Assembly (NCBI RefSeq): GCF_003732275.1
Contig: NZ_MOBM01000002.1
Location: 186,001 to 250,000, forward strand
From: Pseudomonas frederiksbergensis
Lineage (GTDB): Bacteria; Pseudomonadota; Gammaproteobacteria; Pseudomonadales; Pseudomonadaceae
DNA length: 64,000 nt
Direction of reading: 5' to 3'
Both the position numbers and the translations under genes were made by a program. Positions 54,694-63,292 of this stretch are shown here, piece after piece. A model generated the notes under the pieces. The model was not told the DNA's origin. It worked only from the letters and a program-made list of their open reading frames with translations, and ran no database searches. Numbering within the stretch: the stretch's first letter is position 1; the number at the start of each line of letters is the position of its first letter.

Positions 54694-55284
54694 TCAGGCC
54701 GGTAAGCCAAACACCTCACTCAAGTGCTGCTCATAACGCGCCACATCGGCTTCGACATTCGGGCGTTTCATCACATCGACGCACAGGAAGGTCGGCAAAC
54801 CGGTCATGCCGAGGAAGATGTTGGCCTTGTGGAACGGGAAGTACACCGCGTCCACGCCTTTGGCTTCGAAGAAATCGGTCGGGTCGTCGAAGGCTTGCTG
54901 CGGCGCGTTCCAGGTCAGCGACAGCATGTATTTTTTACCGTGCAGCAAACCACCGCTGCCGTACTTCTGCGACGCGTCGGAGCGCGTGCGGCCATCGCTG
55001 GCGTAAAGGCTGCCGTGGCCTTCGGTGAAGACTTCATCGACGTACTTCTTGACGGTCCAGGGCGCGCCCATCCACCAGCCGGGCATCTGATAAATGATCA
55101 CATCGGCCCAGAGGAATTTGGCGACTTCCTCCGCGACGTCGTACCCCTCGTCGATGAACGTGGCTTTTACATCCACACCGCCGCGATCCAGCACGCTCAA
55201 CGCGGCTTCGTGCAACGTCGTGTTGTAGCGACCATCGGAGTGGGCAAATTTTTTGCCGCCATTGAGCAACAGGACTTTTTTCAT
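54694..55284 (-). CDS. mdaB: NAD(P)H:quinone oxidoreductase, MdaB-like
   Basis: 196-residue flavodoxin-fold enzyme that reduces quinones by two electrons. The start MKKVLLLNGGKKFAHSDGRYN binds FAD/FMN phosphate; other family segments are WADVIIYQMPGWWMGAPW and KKYMLSLTWNAP. ATG at 55284 is chosen over an upstream in-frame start. It diverges from a YgiN-like monooxygenase gene, the same pair as E. coli mdaB/ygiN. Confidence 0.92.
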   Translation of the reverse strand: MKKVLLLNGGKKFAHSDGRYNTTLHEAALSVLDRGGVDVKATFIDEGYDVAEEVAKFLWADVIIYQMPGWWMGAPWTVKKYVDEVFTEGHGSLYASDGRTRSDASQKYGSGGLLHGKKYMLSLTWNAPQQAFDDPTDFFEAKGVDAVYFPFHKANIFLGMTGLPTFLCVDVMKRPNVEADVARYEQHLSEVFGLPA

Positions 55285-55444
55285 GAGAAGTCTCGCAAGG
55301 TTGAAATTCGATGGCGGCAGAGTAGCGAGTCGACTCGCGCGGAATAAGCGCTCAATCAGCAAAATTCATTTGACCAATACGCACGAATCGACAGTGGATT
55401 GTTGCCATAAACTTGCGCCGATTCTGACTTTCAAGGACAACCTG

Positions 55445-55759
55445 ATGAGCGAACTGCAAGGCTTCATCCTGCACGCCAAGACCCGCCCGGAAAAAGCCGA
55501 GGCCTTCGAAGCGTTCTTCCGTGCCTATGTCGAACCGAGCCGCGCCGAACCCGGCTGCATCGAGTACCACATGCTGCGAGACAAACAGGACCCGACGCTG
55601 TTTATCTTCTACGAGATCTGGCAGTCCCAGGCGCATCTGGACGTACACTCGAACCTGCCGCACATGCAGCAGTTCCTCGACATGCGCATGGAGTATCTGG
55701 AACGGGATTTCGATATCCGCCCGATCGAGATGCTCAGCGCGTCGTCCGCTAGCCGCTGA
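55445..55759 (+). CDS. Quinol monooxygenase, YgiN/ABM family
   Basis: 104-residue antibiotic-biosynthesis-monooxygenase fold (MSELQGFILHAKTRPEKAEAFEAFF...YEIWQSQAHLDVHSNLPHMQQF). In E. coli, YgiN oxidises quinols made by MdaB, closing a redox cycle; the divergent mdaB here supports that role. The last 11 bp overlap the convergent TauE gene. Confidence 0.88.
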   Translation: MSELQGFILHAKTRPEKAEAFEAFFRAYVEPSRAEPGCIEYHMLRDKQDPTLFIFYEIWQSQAHLDVHSNLPHMQQFLDMRMEYLERDFDIRPIEMLSASSASR

Positions 55760-56513
55760 TCAGCAAGTGGCCGCCGAGCACGCCGAGGCCGATGAAGAAC
55801 ACGCGCTTGAACAATACGGCGCTGATCCGCTGACGCAGCCATTGCCCCAGCAGCATGCCGAGCACCGCTGGAATCAACGCCAGCAGCGACGCGCTCAACT
55901 CGCCACCGCCGAGGGCGCCGCGCCATAACAGGCCGGCGGCCAATGCGAGGGTCGAGACGGTGAACGACAGGCCCAGCGCCTGCACCAGTTCATCCTTGCC
56001 CAAGCCCAGCGCTTGCAGATAAGGCACCGCCGGAATCACGAAGACGCCGGTGGCCGAGGTGATGATGCCCGTCAGCACACCGCACAGCGGACCGAGCCAA
56101 TGCTCGGTGCGACCGCCAACACGCAAGGTCGGCAGGAACAACCCGCTCAAGGCGTAAATCAACAACGCCGCTCCCAACCCTCGCACGACCCAATGCCCAC
56201 CGGCCAGGCCGATCCAGAGCGTGCCGGCGCCCGTGCCGAGGAAAATCGCCAACAGCATCGGCCACAACCGGTTCAGCAGCCTGCGCAAATGACCACCGAA
56301 TGCCAGTTGCCAGACGTTGGTCAGCGTCGCGGGAATAATCAGCAACGCCGCAGCCTGCGACGGAGCCATAGCCAGACCGAGCAAGCCCATGGCAATGGTT
56401 GGCAGACCGAGGCCGATCACGCCTTTGATCATCCCGGCCAGCAGGAAGGTGGCGATAACCAATAAGGACAGGGCCAAACCCAGATGTTGGTAGAACGCGG
56501 CGAGTGTATTCAT
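55749..56513 (-). CDS. TauE/SafE-family membrane exporter
   Basis: 254 residues with about 8 helices and two repeats of the family pattern (LAGMIKGVIGLGLPTIAMGLLGLAM and LCGVLTGIITSATGVFVIP). Relatives export sulfite or sulfoacetate. ATG at 56513 (MNTLAAFYQHLG) is chosen over a longer frame that runs through a REP element. The LysR gene at 56747 is divergent and may control it. Confidence 0.9.
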   Translation of the reverse strand: MNTLAAFYQHLGLALSLLVIATFLLAGMIKGVIGLGLPTIAMGLLGLAMAPSQAAALLIIPATLTNVWQLAFGGHLRRLLNRLWPMLLAIFLGTGAGTLWIGLAGGHWVVRGLGAALLIYALSGLFLPTLRVGGRTEHWLGPLCGVLTGIITSATGVFVIPAVPYLQALGLGKDELVQALGLSFTVSTLALAAGLLWRGALGGGELSASLLALIPAVLGMLLGQWLRQRISAVLFKRVFFIGLGVLGGHLLISG

Positions 56514-56616
56514 GGGGCTATGGTGAGCCCTGAAGGTTGCCTTGAAAATCTGCCATATACTGAGGCTGCCTCTTGATTGGGTAGAGGCTGGAATTTTCGT
56601 TGCTAGTGCTGACGCC

Positions 56617-56709
56617 TTCGCGGGCAAGCCCGCTCGCACAGTTGAAATGTATCGAACACAAATTTGTGTATCCGCCAAAGATCTCTGTGGGAGCGGGCTT
56701 GCCCGCGAA
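56617..56709. repeat. REP palindrome pair in a divergent promoter region
   Basis: 24-bp inverted arms (56617-56640, 56686-56709), one mismatch, core GGGCAAGCCCGCTC. Unlike the other pairs, this lies between two divergent gene starts. Confidence 0.9.
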
Positions 56710-56746
56710 AGGGCCCGTCCAGACAACAAACATCCAGAGGTTGCCA

Positions 56747-57631
56747 ATGCACTTTGACCTGACCGACCTGCGTCTCTACCTGAACATCCTCGACACCGGC
56801 AACATCACCGCCGGCGCCGCTCGCAGTCATCTGTCCCTGGCAGCGGCGAGCGCACGAATCCGCGCGATGGAATCTTCACTCGGCACTGATTTTCTGGAGC
56901 GCGGCCGTCGCGGTATCAGCCCGACCCCGGCCGGCAAAGCCCTGGCGCAGCACGCCCGAGTCCTTTTGCAACAGGCCGAGCGCATGCAGCAGGACCTGGC
57001 CGAATACGCCAAAGGGGTCAAAGGCCAGGTGCGGTTGTTGTGCAACACCACAGCGATCACCGAGTACCTGCCAGAGTTGCTGGCAGACTTTCTGCGTGAC
57101 CATCCGAACCTCGACATCGACCTGCAAGAGCTGCCCAGCGCGCGCATCACCCACGCCTTGCGCCAAGGTGCGGCGGACCTGGGCATCGTGTCTGACGCCG
57201 TGGATACCGACGGCCTTCAGACCCGCTATTTCCGCGACGACCCGCTGATACTGATCCTTCCGCATGATCACCCCTTGGCCGACACCGGACCGTTAAATTT
57301 CAGCGCCACCTTGCACCACGATTACGTCGGCCTGAACGCCAACAGCGCCTTGGCCGTGTACCTGGAAGAACAAGCCCTGCACAGCGGCTTACGGATGCAG
57401 ATCCGCATCCGTGCCGATGGCTTCGATGGCGTGATGCGCATGGTCGCCCGAGGTGCCGGGCTGGCGATCGTGCCCTTGGCGGCGGTCGAACGCTGGCCGA
57501 CTGAAACACCGTTCAAAAGCATCGCACTGAAAGAGCCGTGGGCGCGACGCAAACTGTTGCTGTGCGCCCGAGACTTCACCGTGCTGCCCGGTTACGCCCA
57601 GGCCTTGCTGAACGCCTTGACTCTCCCCTGA
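56747..57631 (+). CDS. LysR-family regulator next to TauE
   Basis: 294 residues. N-terminal HTH (GNITAGAARSHLSLAAASARIRAMESSLG, about 18-45) and effector domain. ATG at 56747 (MHFDLTDLRLYLNIL) is chosen; the upstream extension is REP sequence. Divergent from tauE, which it may regulate. The C-terminal sequence contains VLPGYAQALLNAL. Confidence 0.9.
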   Translation: MHFDLTDLRLYLNILDTGNITAGAARSHLSLAAASARIRAMESSLGTDFLERGRRGISPTPAGKALAQHARVLLQQAERMQQDLAEYAKGVKGQVRLLCNTTAITEYLPELLADFLRDHPNLDIDLQELPSARITHALRQGAADLGIVSDAVDTDGLQTRYFRDDPLILILPHDHPLADTGPLNFSATLHHDYVGLNANSALAVYLEEQALHSGLRMQIRIRADGFDGVMRMVARGAGLAIVPLAAVERWPTETPFKSIALKEPWARRKLLLCARDFTVLPGYAQALLNALTLP

Positions 57632-57676
57632 GGGGCAGACTTTACCCTTGAGGTTTCATCTTCAGGGACCGTTACG

Positions 57677-58252
57677 ATGAGCAAGCGAATTCTGGTGATC
57701 CTCGGCCATCCTTCGAGCAACAGTTTCTGCGGCGCACTTGCCGAACGCTACGCACAATCGGCGTTGCGTGCCGGGTATGAGGTGCGCCAGTTGTTTCTAG
57801 GGAAAATGGACTTCGACCCGGTGCTGCGCGAAGGCTATCAACATGTGCAGCCGCTGGAAGCCGACTTGCGCCGTGCTCAGGCGGACATTCTGTGGGCCGA
57901 ACACCTGCCCCTGGTCTACCCGATCTGGTGGGGCGGCGTACCGGCCTTGCTCAAGGGTTTTCTTGATCGGGTGTTGCTTCCGGGCTTCGCCTTCAAGTAT
58001 CGCGAAGGCAAAGCCTTTCCCGACAAATTGCTGCATGGCCGCAGCGCGCATCTGCTCGTGACCATGGACACGCCACCCTGGTACTACCGCTGGATCTACC
58101 GCATGCCCGGGCTGCATCAGATGCGCAAAACCACCCTGGCGTTTTGCGGCATCGAACCTCAGCGCACGCTCACCTTCGGGCCAGTCCTGGGGTCCAGCGC
58201 CGGTCAGCGCGAAACCTGGCTGCTGCAAGCCCAGGCTATCGCCAGCCGATGA
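57677..58252 (+). CDS. NAD(P)H-dependent oxidoreductase (flavodoxin_2 fold)
   Basis: 191 residues. The FMN phosphate loop ILGHPSSNSF (about 6-15) and the family pattern LVYPIWWGGVPALLKGFLDRVLLPGFAF (about 75-102) fit KefF/NQO-type quinone reductases. It is followed 48 bp later by a MerR regulator in the same direction. Confidence 0.9.
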   Translation: MSKRILVILGHPSSNSFCGALAERYAQSALRAGYEVRQLFLGKMDFDPVLREGYQHVQPLEADLRRAQADILWAEHLPLVYPIWWGGVPALLKGFLDRVLLPGFAFKYREGKAFPDKLLHGRSAHLLVTMDTPPWYYRWIYRMPGLHQMRKTTLAFCGIEPQRTLTFGPVLGSSAGQRETWLLQAQAIASR

Positions 58253-58300
58253 GTCTGCCGATAATGGGGCTGGCTTACCCTCGGCAAAAAAGGACTTTTC

Positions 58301-58672
58301 ATGTACATCGGCCAAGCCGCGTATCGCTCGGGCACGACGATCAAGAGTATTCGCCATTACGAGTCGATCGGCTTGCTGCCTGCCGCTCGGCGGCAAGGAA
58401 AATACCGTGTCTATGATCAGCACAGCGTCGACCTGCTGATCTTCATCAAGTGCGCCCAGCAACTGGGCTTCAAGCTCAAGGAGTTGCAGGCGATCTTTAC
58501 CGGACATCAAGGCCTGGCGATGCCCTGGTCATTGGCGCAGCAAGCCATCGATGCCAAGAAACGCGAAATCAGCCAGAGGATTGCCGCACTCAGGCATCAA
58601 CACGAGCAATTGGTCGAGTTCGAAGCCAGCCTCACACAGGCCAGAGCCGATTGCCCGTTGGAAAGTCTTTGA
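58301..58672 (+). CDS. MerR-family regulator
   Basis: 123 residues. MerR helix-turn-helix (IGQAAYRSGTTIKSIRHYESIGLLP) and a dimerising coiled coil near 75-115. It has only two cysteines (FIKCAQQ and ADCPLE), so a thiol or metal sensing role is not certain. Most likely controls the preceding oxidoreductase gene. Confidence 0.88.
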   Translation: MYIGQAAYRSGTTIKSIRHYESIGLLPAARRQGKYRVYDQHSVDLLIFIKCAQQLGFKLKELQAIFTGHQGLAMPWSLAQQAIDAKKREISQRIAALRHQHEQLVEFEASLTQARADCPLESL

Positions 58673-58779
58673 GAGTCTGCGCGTTTCTGGACAGCTCAAT
58701 GTCGAATACAGACAACTGAACGGTGTATGGGCGCTATAGGGTGCGACTTCAGTTCTTGAACCCACTGCCCGGAGTCATC

Positions 58780-59124
58780 ATGACCGCACCGATTACCGTC
58801 CTTCGCGATACTCATCCACTGCCCGTGCTCGATGCCTGCAAATGGGAAAAACTCGAAGGCGACCCGCACACCGTCAACCTCAACGCGTACACCAGCGAAG
58901 ATGGCAGCAAGATCATGGGCACCTGGATCTGCACGCCGGGCAAGTGGTACGTGGAATACGTGAAGTGGGAATACTGCCATTTCCAGGAAGGCTATTGCGT
59001 CATCACCCCGGAAGGCATGGCGCCAATCCATCTGCGCGCCGGTGACATTTTCGTCATCGAGCCAGGCATGAAAGGCACGTGGGAAGTGGTTGAGACCGTG
59101 CGCAAGTATTTCGTGTTTGCCTGA
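58780..59124 (+). CDS. Cupin-domain protein
   Basis: 114-residue single cupin barrel (EDGSKIMGTWICTPGKWYVEYVKWEYCHFQEGYCVITPEG and FVIEPGMKGTWEV). This matches a cupin subgroup with the second-motif segment GDIFVIEPG. The substrate is unknown. ATG at 58780 has a GGAG site 7 bp upstream; an in-frame start at 58723 is rejected. A REP pair follows. Confidence 0.87.
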   Translation: MTAPITVLRDTHPLPVLDACKWEKLEGDPHTVNLNAYTSEDGSKIMGTWICTPGKWYVEYVKWEYCHFQEGYCVITPEGMAPIHLRAGDIFVIEPGMKGTWEVVETVRKYFVFA

Positions 59125-59130
59125 TAAAGC

Positions 59131-59207
59131 AAAAGATCGCAGCCTTCGGCAGCTCCTACGGGGTGTACACATTCCCATGTAGGAGCTGCCGAAGGCTGCG
59201 ATCTTTT
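59131..59207. repeat. REP palindrome pair
   Basis: 29-bp perfect inverted arms (59131-59159, 59179-59207), core GCAGCCTTCGGCAGCTCC, after the cupin gene. Confidence 0.93.
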
Positions 59208-59215
59208 TTCAGCCA

Positions 59216-59252
59216 ATAAAAAACCGGGGATCTGCCCGACGCAGATCCCCGG
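59216..59252 (-). terminator. Intrinsic terminator of mmsAB
   Basis: On the minus strand CCGGGGATCTGC-GTCGG-GCAGATCCCCGG is followed by six T's. Perfect 12-bp stem 10 bp downstream of the mmsB stop. Confidence 0.9.
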
Positions 59253-59261
59253 AAAAATCTC

Positions 59262-60149
59262 TTATTGCGGTTTGCGATAGCTGTTGATAATCGCCGAGAA
59301 GTCCTTGCCTCCTTCCCCACGCTGACTCATCGCCTGATACAACTGCTGCGCCACGGCGCCGAGCACCACCGGTTGGTGCGCCTGACGTGCCGCCTCAGTG
59401 GCCAGCCCCAGATCTTTGAGCATCAGTTCGGCACCGAAACCGCCGGTATACCCGCGCGAGGCCGGCGCCGTTTCGACGATACCCGGCCACGGGTTGTACA
59501 TCTCCGAACTCCAGCAACGCCCGGTGGAACTGTTGATGATCCCGGCCAGCACCGTCGTGTCGATCCCCAGCGCATCGCCCAAGGCCATGGCCTCGCTGAC
59601 GCCGACCATGGAAATCGCCAGCAGCAGGTTATTGCAGATTTTGGCGATTTGCCCGGTGCCGACTTCGCCACAGTGGACGATGTTACGGCCCATCTGCGCC
59701 AGCACCGGCTGCAGGGTCGCGAACAATTCAGGCGTGGCGCCGACCATGAAGGTCAGCGTCCCGGCCGCTGCACCGCCGGTACCGCCGGAGACCGGCGCAT
59801 CGGCCATGGCCACGCCTTGTTTGGCAGCCGCTGCGGCAACGTCGCGCGCCGTCTGCGGATCGATGGTGCTGCAATCCACTGCGGGCACGCCTTTGGCAAT
59901 CCCCGCCAGCACGCCATCTTCGCCCAGCCAGACGCTGCGCACATGCACAGCGGCCGGCAGCATGGTGATCACCAGCTCTGCATCTTGAGCCGCTTCACGT
60001 GCCGAAGCGCTGATGCTGCCGCCCAGTTGCTCGAGCTCTGCCAGCACAGCTTTGTTCAGGTCGACCAGGCGCAGTGAATGGCCAGCCTTGATCAGGTTGC
60101 GCGCCATCGGCGCGCCCATGTTGCCGAGACCGATAAAAGCGATTTTCAT
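59262..60149 (-). CDS. mmsB: 3-hydroxyisobutyrate dehydrogenase
   Basis: 295-residue NAD-dependent dehydrogenase of valine breakdown that makes methylmalonate semialdehyde. N-terminal Rossmann motif FIGLGNMGAPMARNL (about 5-19), substrate signature DAPVSGGTGGAAAGTLTFMVG (about 120) and catalytic Lys in GQIAKICNNLLL (about 170). Downstream of mmsA by 10 bp in one operon. Confidence 0.96.
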   Translation of the reverse strand: MKIAFIGLGNMGAPMARNLIKAGHSLRLVDLNKAVLAELEQLGGSISASAREAAQDAELVITMLPAAVHVRSVWLGEDGVLAGIAKGVPAVDCSTIDPQTARDVAAAAAKQGVAMADAPVSGGTGGAAAGTLTFMVGATPELFATLQPVLAQMGRNIVHCGEVGTGQIAKICNNLLLAISMVGVSEAMALGDALGIDTTVLAGIINSSTGRCWSSEMYNPWPGIVETAPASRGYTGGFGAELMLKDLGLATEAARQAHQPVVLGAVAQQLYQAMSQRGEGGKDFSAIINSYRKPQ

Positions 60150-60159
60150 GTCCGGCTCC

Positions 60160-61677
60160 TTAACGCAAGTGGATGGTGGTATTCACACCGTCGTTGACGC
60201 TGTCGTCGTCGAACCAGCGCGCGGTAACGGTCTTGGTTTGAGTGTAGAACTGCACCACTTGCTTGCCATAAGGACCGAGGTCGCCGAGCTTCGAACCACG
60301 GGAACCGGTGAAGCTGAAGAACGGCACCGGCACCGGAATCGGGATGTTGATGCCGACCTGGCCAACGTCGATTTCTGTCTGGAATTTACGCGCCGCCGCA
60401 CCGCTCTGGGTGAACAAACCCGTGCCGTTGCCGAATGGGTTGGCGTTGACCAGTGCGATGGCTTCATCGAGGGTATCGACTTCCAGCACCACCAGCACTG
60501 GACCGAAGATTTCCTGGGTGTAGATCTGCATATCGGGTTTCACACCGGAGAACAGGGTCGGGCCGACAAAGTTGCCTTTTTCGAAGCCTGGAACGGTAAC
60601 GTCGCGACCATCCAGCTCAAGCTTGGCGCCTTCCTTGATGCCGCTTTCGATCAGATCGAGAATCCGTGCCTTGGCACGCTTGGAAATCACCGGACCGACG
60701 TCAGTGCCCGGCTCGCTGCCGGCATTCACTGTAAGTTTCTGTGCCAGTGCTTTCAGGTCTGGCAGCCACTGCTTGGCCGCGCCCACCAGCACCACAACGG
60801 ACGTGGCCATGCAGCGTTGCCCGGCGGCACCGAAACCAGCCCCCACCAGCGCATTGAGCGCTTGTACGCGATTGGCATCCGGCAGCACCACAGCGTGGTT
60901 CTTGGCGCCCATCATCGATTGCACACGCTTGCCGTGTTTGCCGGCCAGGTCGTAGACGTGAGTACCGACCGCGGTCGAACCGACGAACGAAACAGCCTTG
61001 ATGTCCTTGTGGGTGCAAAGCGCATCCACCACATCCTTGCCACCATGTACGACGTTGAGCACACCTGGCGGAATGCCGGCCTCGATGGCCAGTTCCACCA
61101 ACAGCATGGTCGACATCGGATCCTGCTCGGATGGCTTGAGCACGAAGGTGTTGCCGCAGGCGATGGCCATCGGGAACATCCACAGCGGAATCATTGCCGG
61201 GAAGTTGAACGGGGTAATGCCGGCACAGACGCCGATCGGCTGACGCAGGGTATAGGTGTCGACACCGCCAGCAACGTTCTCGGCGAACTCGCCCATCTGC
61301 AGGCTGCCAATGGAGCAGGCGTGTTCGACCACTTCCAGGCCGCGGAAGATATCGCCTTCGGCATCGGCGATGGTTTTGCCCTGCTCATTGCTGAGTACCA
61401 CGGCAATACGTTTGGAATGTTCGCGAATCAACGCCTGAAGCTTGAGCATGATGCGCATCCGCGCGCCGATCGGCGTCAGCTTCCAGGTCTGGAAGGCGCG
61501 ATGGGCGGCGCTGATGGCGGCATCCACTTCGGCGGCTGTAGCGAATGGGACTTTGGCCAACACTTGTTGGGTCGCCGGGTTGACGATGTCATGCCATTCG
61601 GTGGTCTGGGATTCGACCCACTCGCCATCGATCAACAATTTGACCTTTTGCACGGTGGTTTCTAGCGATGCGTTCAT
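60160..61677 (-). CDS. mmsA: Methylmalonate-semialdehyde dehydrogenase (CoA-acylating)
   Basis: 505-residue aldehyde-dehydrogenase-family enzyme that converts methylmalonate semialdehyde plus CoA to propionyl-CoA. The N-terminal start [20 protein letters not shown], the cofactor loop [12 protein letters not shown] and the catalytic Cys in [19 protein letters not shown] are typical. ATG at 61677; a longer frame to 61845 runs into the divergent regulator's promoter. It is transcribed with mmsB. Confidence 0.96.
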   Translation of the reverse strand: MNASLETTVQKVKLLIDGEWVESQTTEWHDIVNPATQQVLAKVPFATAAEVDAAISAAHRAFQTWKLTPIGARMRIMLKLQALIREHSKRIAVVLSNEQGKTIADAEGDIFRGLEVVEHACSIGSLQMGEFAENVAGGVDTYTLRQPIGVCAGITPFNFPAMIPLWMFPMAIACGNTFVLKPSEQDPMSTMLLVELAIEAGIPPGVLNVVHGGKDVVDALCTHKDIKAVSFVGSTAVGTHVYDLAGKHGKRVQSMMGAKNHAVVLPDANRVQALNALVGAGFGAAGQRCMATSVVVLVGAAKQWLPDLKALAQKLTVNAGSEPGTDVGPVISKRAKARILDLIESGIKEGAKLELDGRDVTVPGFEKGNFVGPTLFSGVKPDMQIYTQEIFGPVLVVLEVDTLDEAIALVNANPFGNGTGLFTQSGAAARKFQTEIDVGQVGINIPIPVPVPFFSFTGSRGSKLGDLGPYGKQVVQFYTQTKTVTARWFDDDSVNDGVNTTIHLR

Positions 61678-61839
61678 ATTGGTCTCCGGGACGTTGTTCT
61701 TATTAAGAGAGCGATCTTTGGAGCCAAGGCGAGAAAGTCGCCTTGAGATGAGGCGTGTGTCGCGAATTGGTTGTCGGACTGTTTTTGGAGTATAGATGTG
61801 CAAACTTCTAATAAGAACGCACATAAAAGCCGGTCCATC

Positions 61840-62787
61840 ATGCAAAAAAACATCACGTCTTTAGGCTCGTTGAACTGGGATGACCTCAAGTTTTTCCTTG
61901 AGGTTGCCCGCACTCGCAAGGCCAGCACCGCGGCCAAGCGCCTTGCGGTGGATTACACCACCGTGTCGCGACGCATCAGTTCGCTGGAAGCCTCGTTGGG
62001 CACATTGCTGTTCGAAAAGTCCCGGACCAGCGGTTTCGTCCTGACTGCCGAGGGCCAGCGGTTGCTGGGTTACGCCGAGTCGATCGAAAGCACTCTGCAC
62101 ATGGCCTGCGAACAGGTTTCGGGCTCAGGCGTGGCGTTGTCCGGCCATGTGCGCATGGGCTGCACCGAAGGGTTCGGCAGCTTTTTCATCACCCCGCAGC
62201 TGAGCCATTTCGTCGACGCCTACCCGGCGATCTCGGTGGACATCCTGCCGCTGCCGCACTTCATCAGCCTTTCCAAGCGCGAGGCAGACATCGTCATCGC
62301 ACTAGAGCGGCCGGAACACGGCCCGTATGTCTGCTGCAAACTCTGCGACTACCGATTGCAGCTGTATGCGACCCAGGATTATCTGGACAAGCACCCACCG
62401 ATCCGCCGCCCGGCAGACTTGGGCAAGCATCAATTCATCAGTTACGTGGACGATCTGGCGTTCAGCTCGGAGCTGCTGTACCTGGCAAATGTGTTGCCCG
62501 GTGCCAGTGCCAATCTGCGCAGCACCAGTGTGATTGCGCAGTTTGTGGCGGCGCAGCAGGGACGGTCACTGGCGATTCTGCCGTGCTTCCTGGCAGCTCA
62601 AGACCCGCGATTGCTGCCGGTGTTGCCGCAAGAGATCACCATTACCCGGCAGTTCTGGATGTACTGCCGGGAAGACCTGCGCAAGCTCAAGCGGATTACC
62701 CTGTTGTGGGATTACATCCGCTCGGTCACTGAGCAGAATCAAGCGCTGTTGATGGGGGAAAGTCGGGAGATGTTGTTCGCCGATTAG
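61840..62787 (+). CDS. LysR-family regulator divergent from mmsAB
   Basis: 315 residues with an HTH ([31 protein letters not shown], about 20-55) and an LysR effector domain. Divergent from mmsA across 162 bp, so it probably controls valine/propionate genes. In P. aeruginosa the known mmsAB activator is an AraC-type MmsR, so this is a different wiring. ATG at 61840 is chosen over a longer frame. Confidence 0.9.
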   Translation: MQKNITSLGSLNWDDLKFFLEVARTRKASTAAKRLAVDYTTVSRRISSLEASLGTLLFEKSRTSGFVLTAEGQRLLGYAESIESTLHMACEQVSGSGVALSGHVRMGCTEGFGSFFITPQLSHFVDAYPAISVDILPLPHFISLSKREADIVIALERPEHGPYVCCKLCDYRLQLYATQDYLDKHPPIRRPADLGKHQFISYVDDLAFSSELLYLANVLPGASANLRSTSVIAQFVAAQQGRSLAILPCFLAAQDPRLLPVLPQEITITRQFWMYCREDLRKLKRITLLWDYIRSVTEQNQALLMGESREMLFAD

Positions 62788-63287
62788 TCCGCGCTCACCA
62801 CGATCGACACCCGACGGTTCTCGGTGCGTCCGACCGCGGTGTCGTTGGAAGCGACGGGCTTGCTGCTGCCCAGGCCGCGCAGTTGGATGTTTTTTTCTTT
62901 TATGCCGACTGCGGCCAAAACCTTGCCGACGCTTTTCGCCCGTCGCAGGGAAAGCTGTTCGTTATAGGACTCTTGGCCCGAAGCATCGGTGTGGCCGTCG
63001 ATTCTCACGCGCTCGATTTCCACACTTAATAACGCCTTGCCGATGCGCTCGACGATCTCGGTACTGGCGGGGTTGAGACTCTCGACATCGCTGCCGAACA
63101 AAACTTTGCCTGACAGGCCATAGGCCCAGCCATCATCCGTCATTTCGAAACCTTGCTGCTTGAGCACAGCGATCTGCGCCGGGGTCAGGCCCTTTTGCGG
63201 TGCCGTCTGGCAGCCGGTCAATGCCAGCAAGGCCAGGCACAGGGTGATCGTGAAAAGTCGTAGAGAACGCTGATTGAAGGTGAACAC
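62784..63287 (-). CDS. OmpA-domain lipoprotein, YfiB-like
   Basis: 167 residues. The lipoprotein signal ends in LALTGC (lipidated Cys about 26). The OmpA_C domain (about 75-165) has the peptidoglycan-binding pattern RIDGHTDASGQESYNEQLSLRRAKSV and GLGSSKPVASNDTAVGRTENRRVSI. It follows a GGDEF gene by 5 bp, the same arrangement as yfiN-yfiB, where YfiB relieves YfiR inhibition of YfiN. The 3' end overlaps the convergent LysR gene by 4 bp. Confidence 0.85.
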   Translation of the reverse strand: MFTFNQRSLRLFTITLCLALLALTGCQTAPQKGLTPAQIAVLKQQGFEMTDDGWAYGLSGKVLFGSDVESLNPASTEIVERIGKALLSVEIERVRIDGHTDASGQESYNEQLSLRRAKSVGKVLAAVGIKEKNIQLRGLGSSKPVASNDTAVGRTENRRVSIVVSAD

Positions 63288-63292
63288 CGAAA

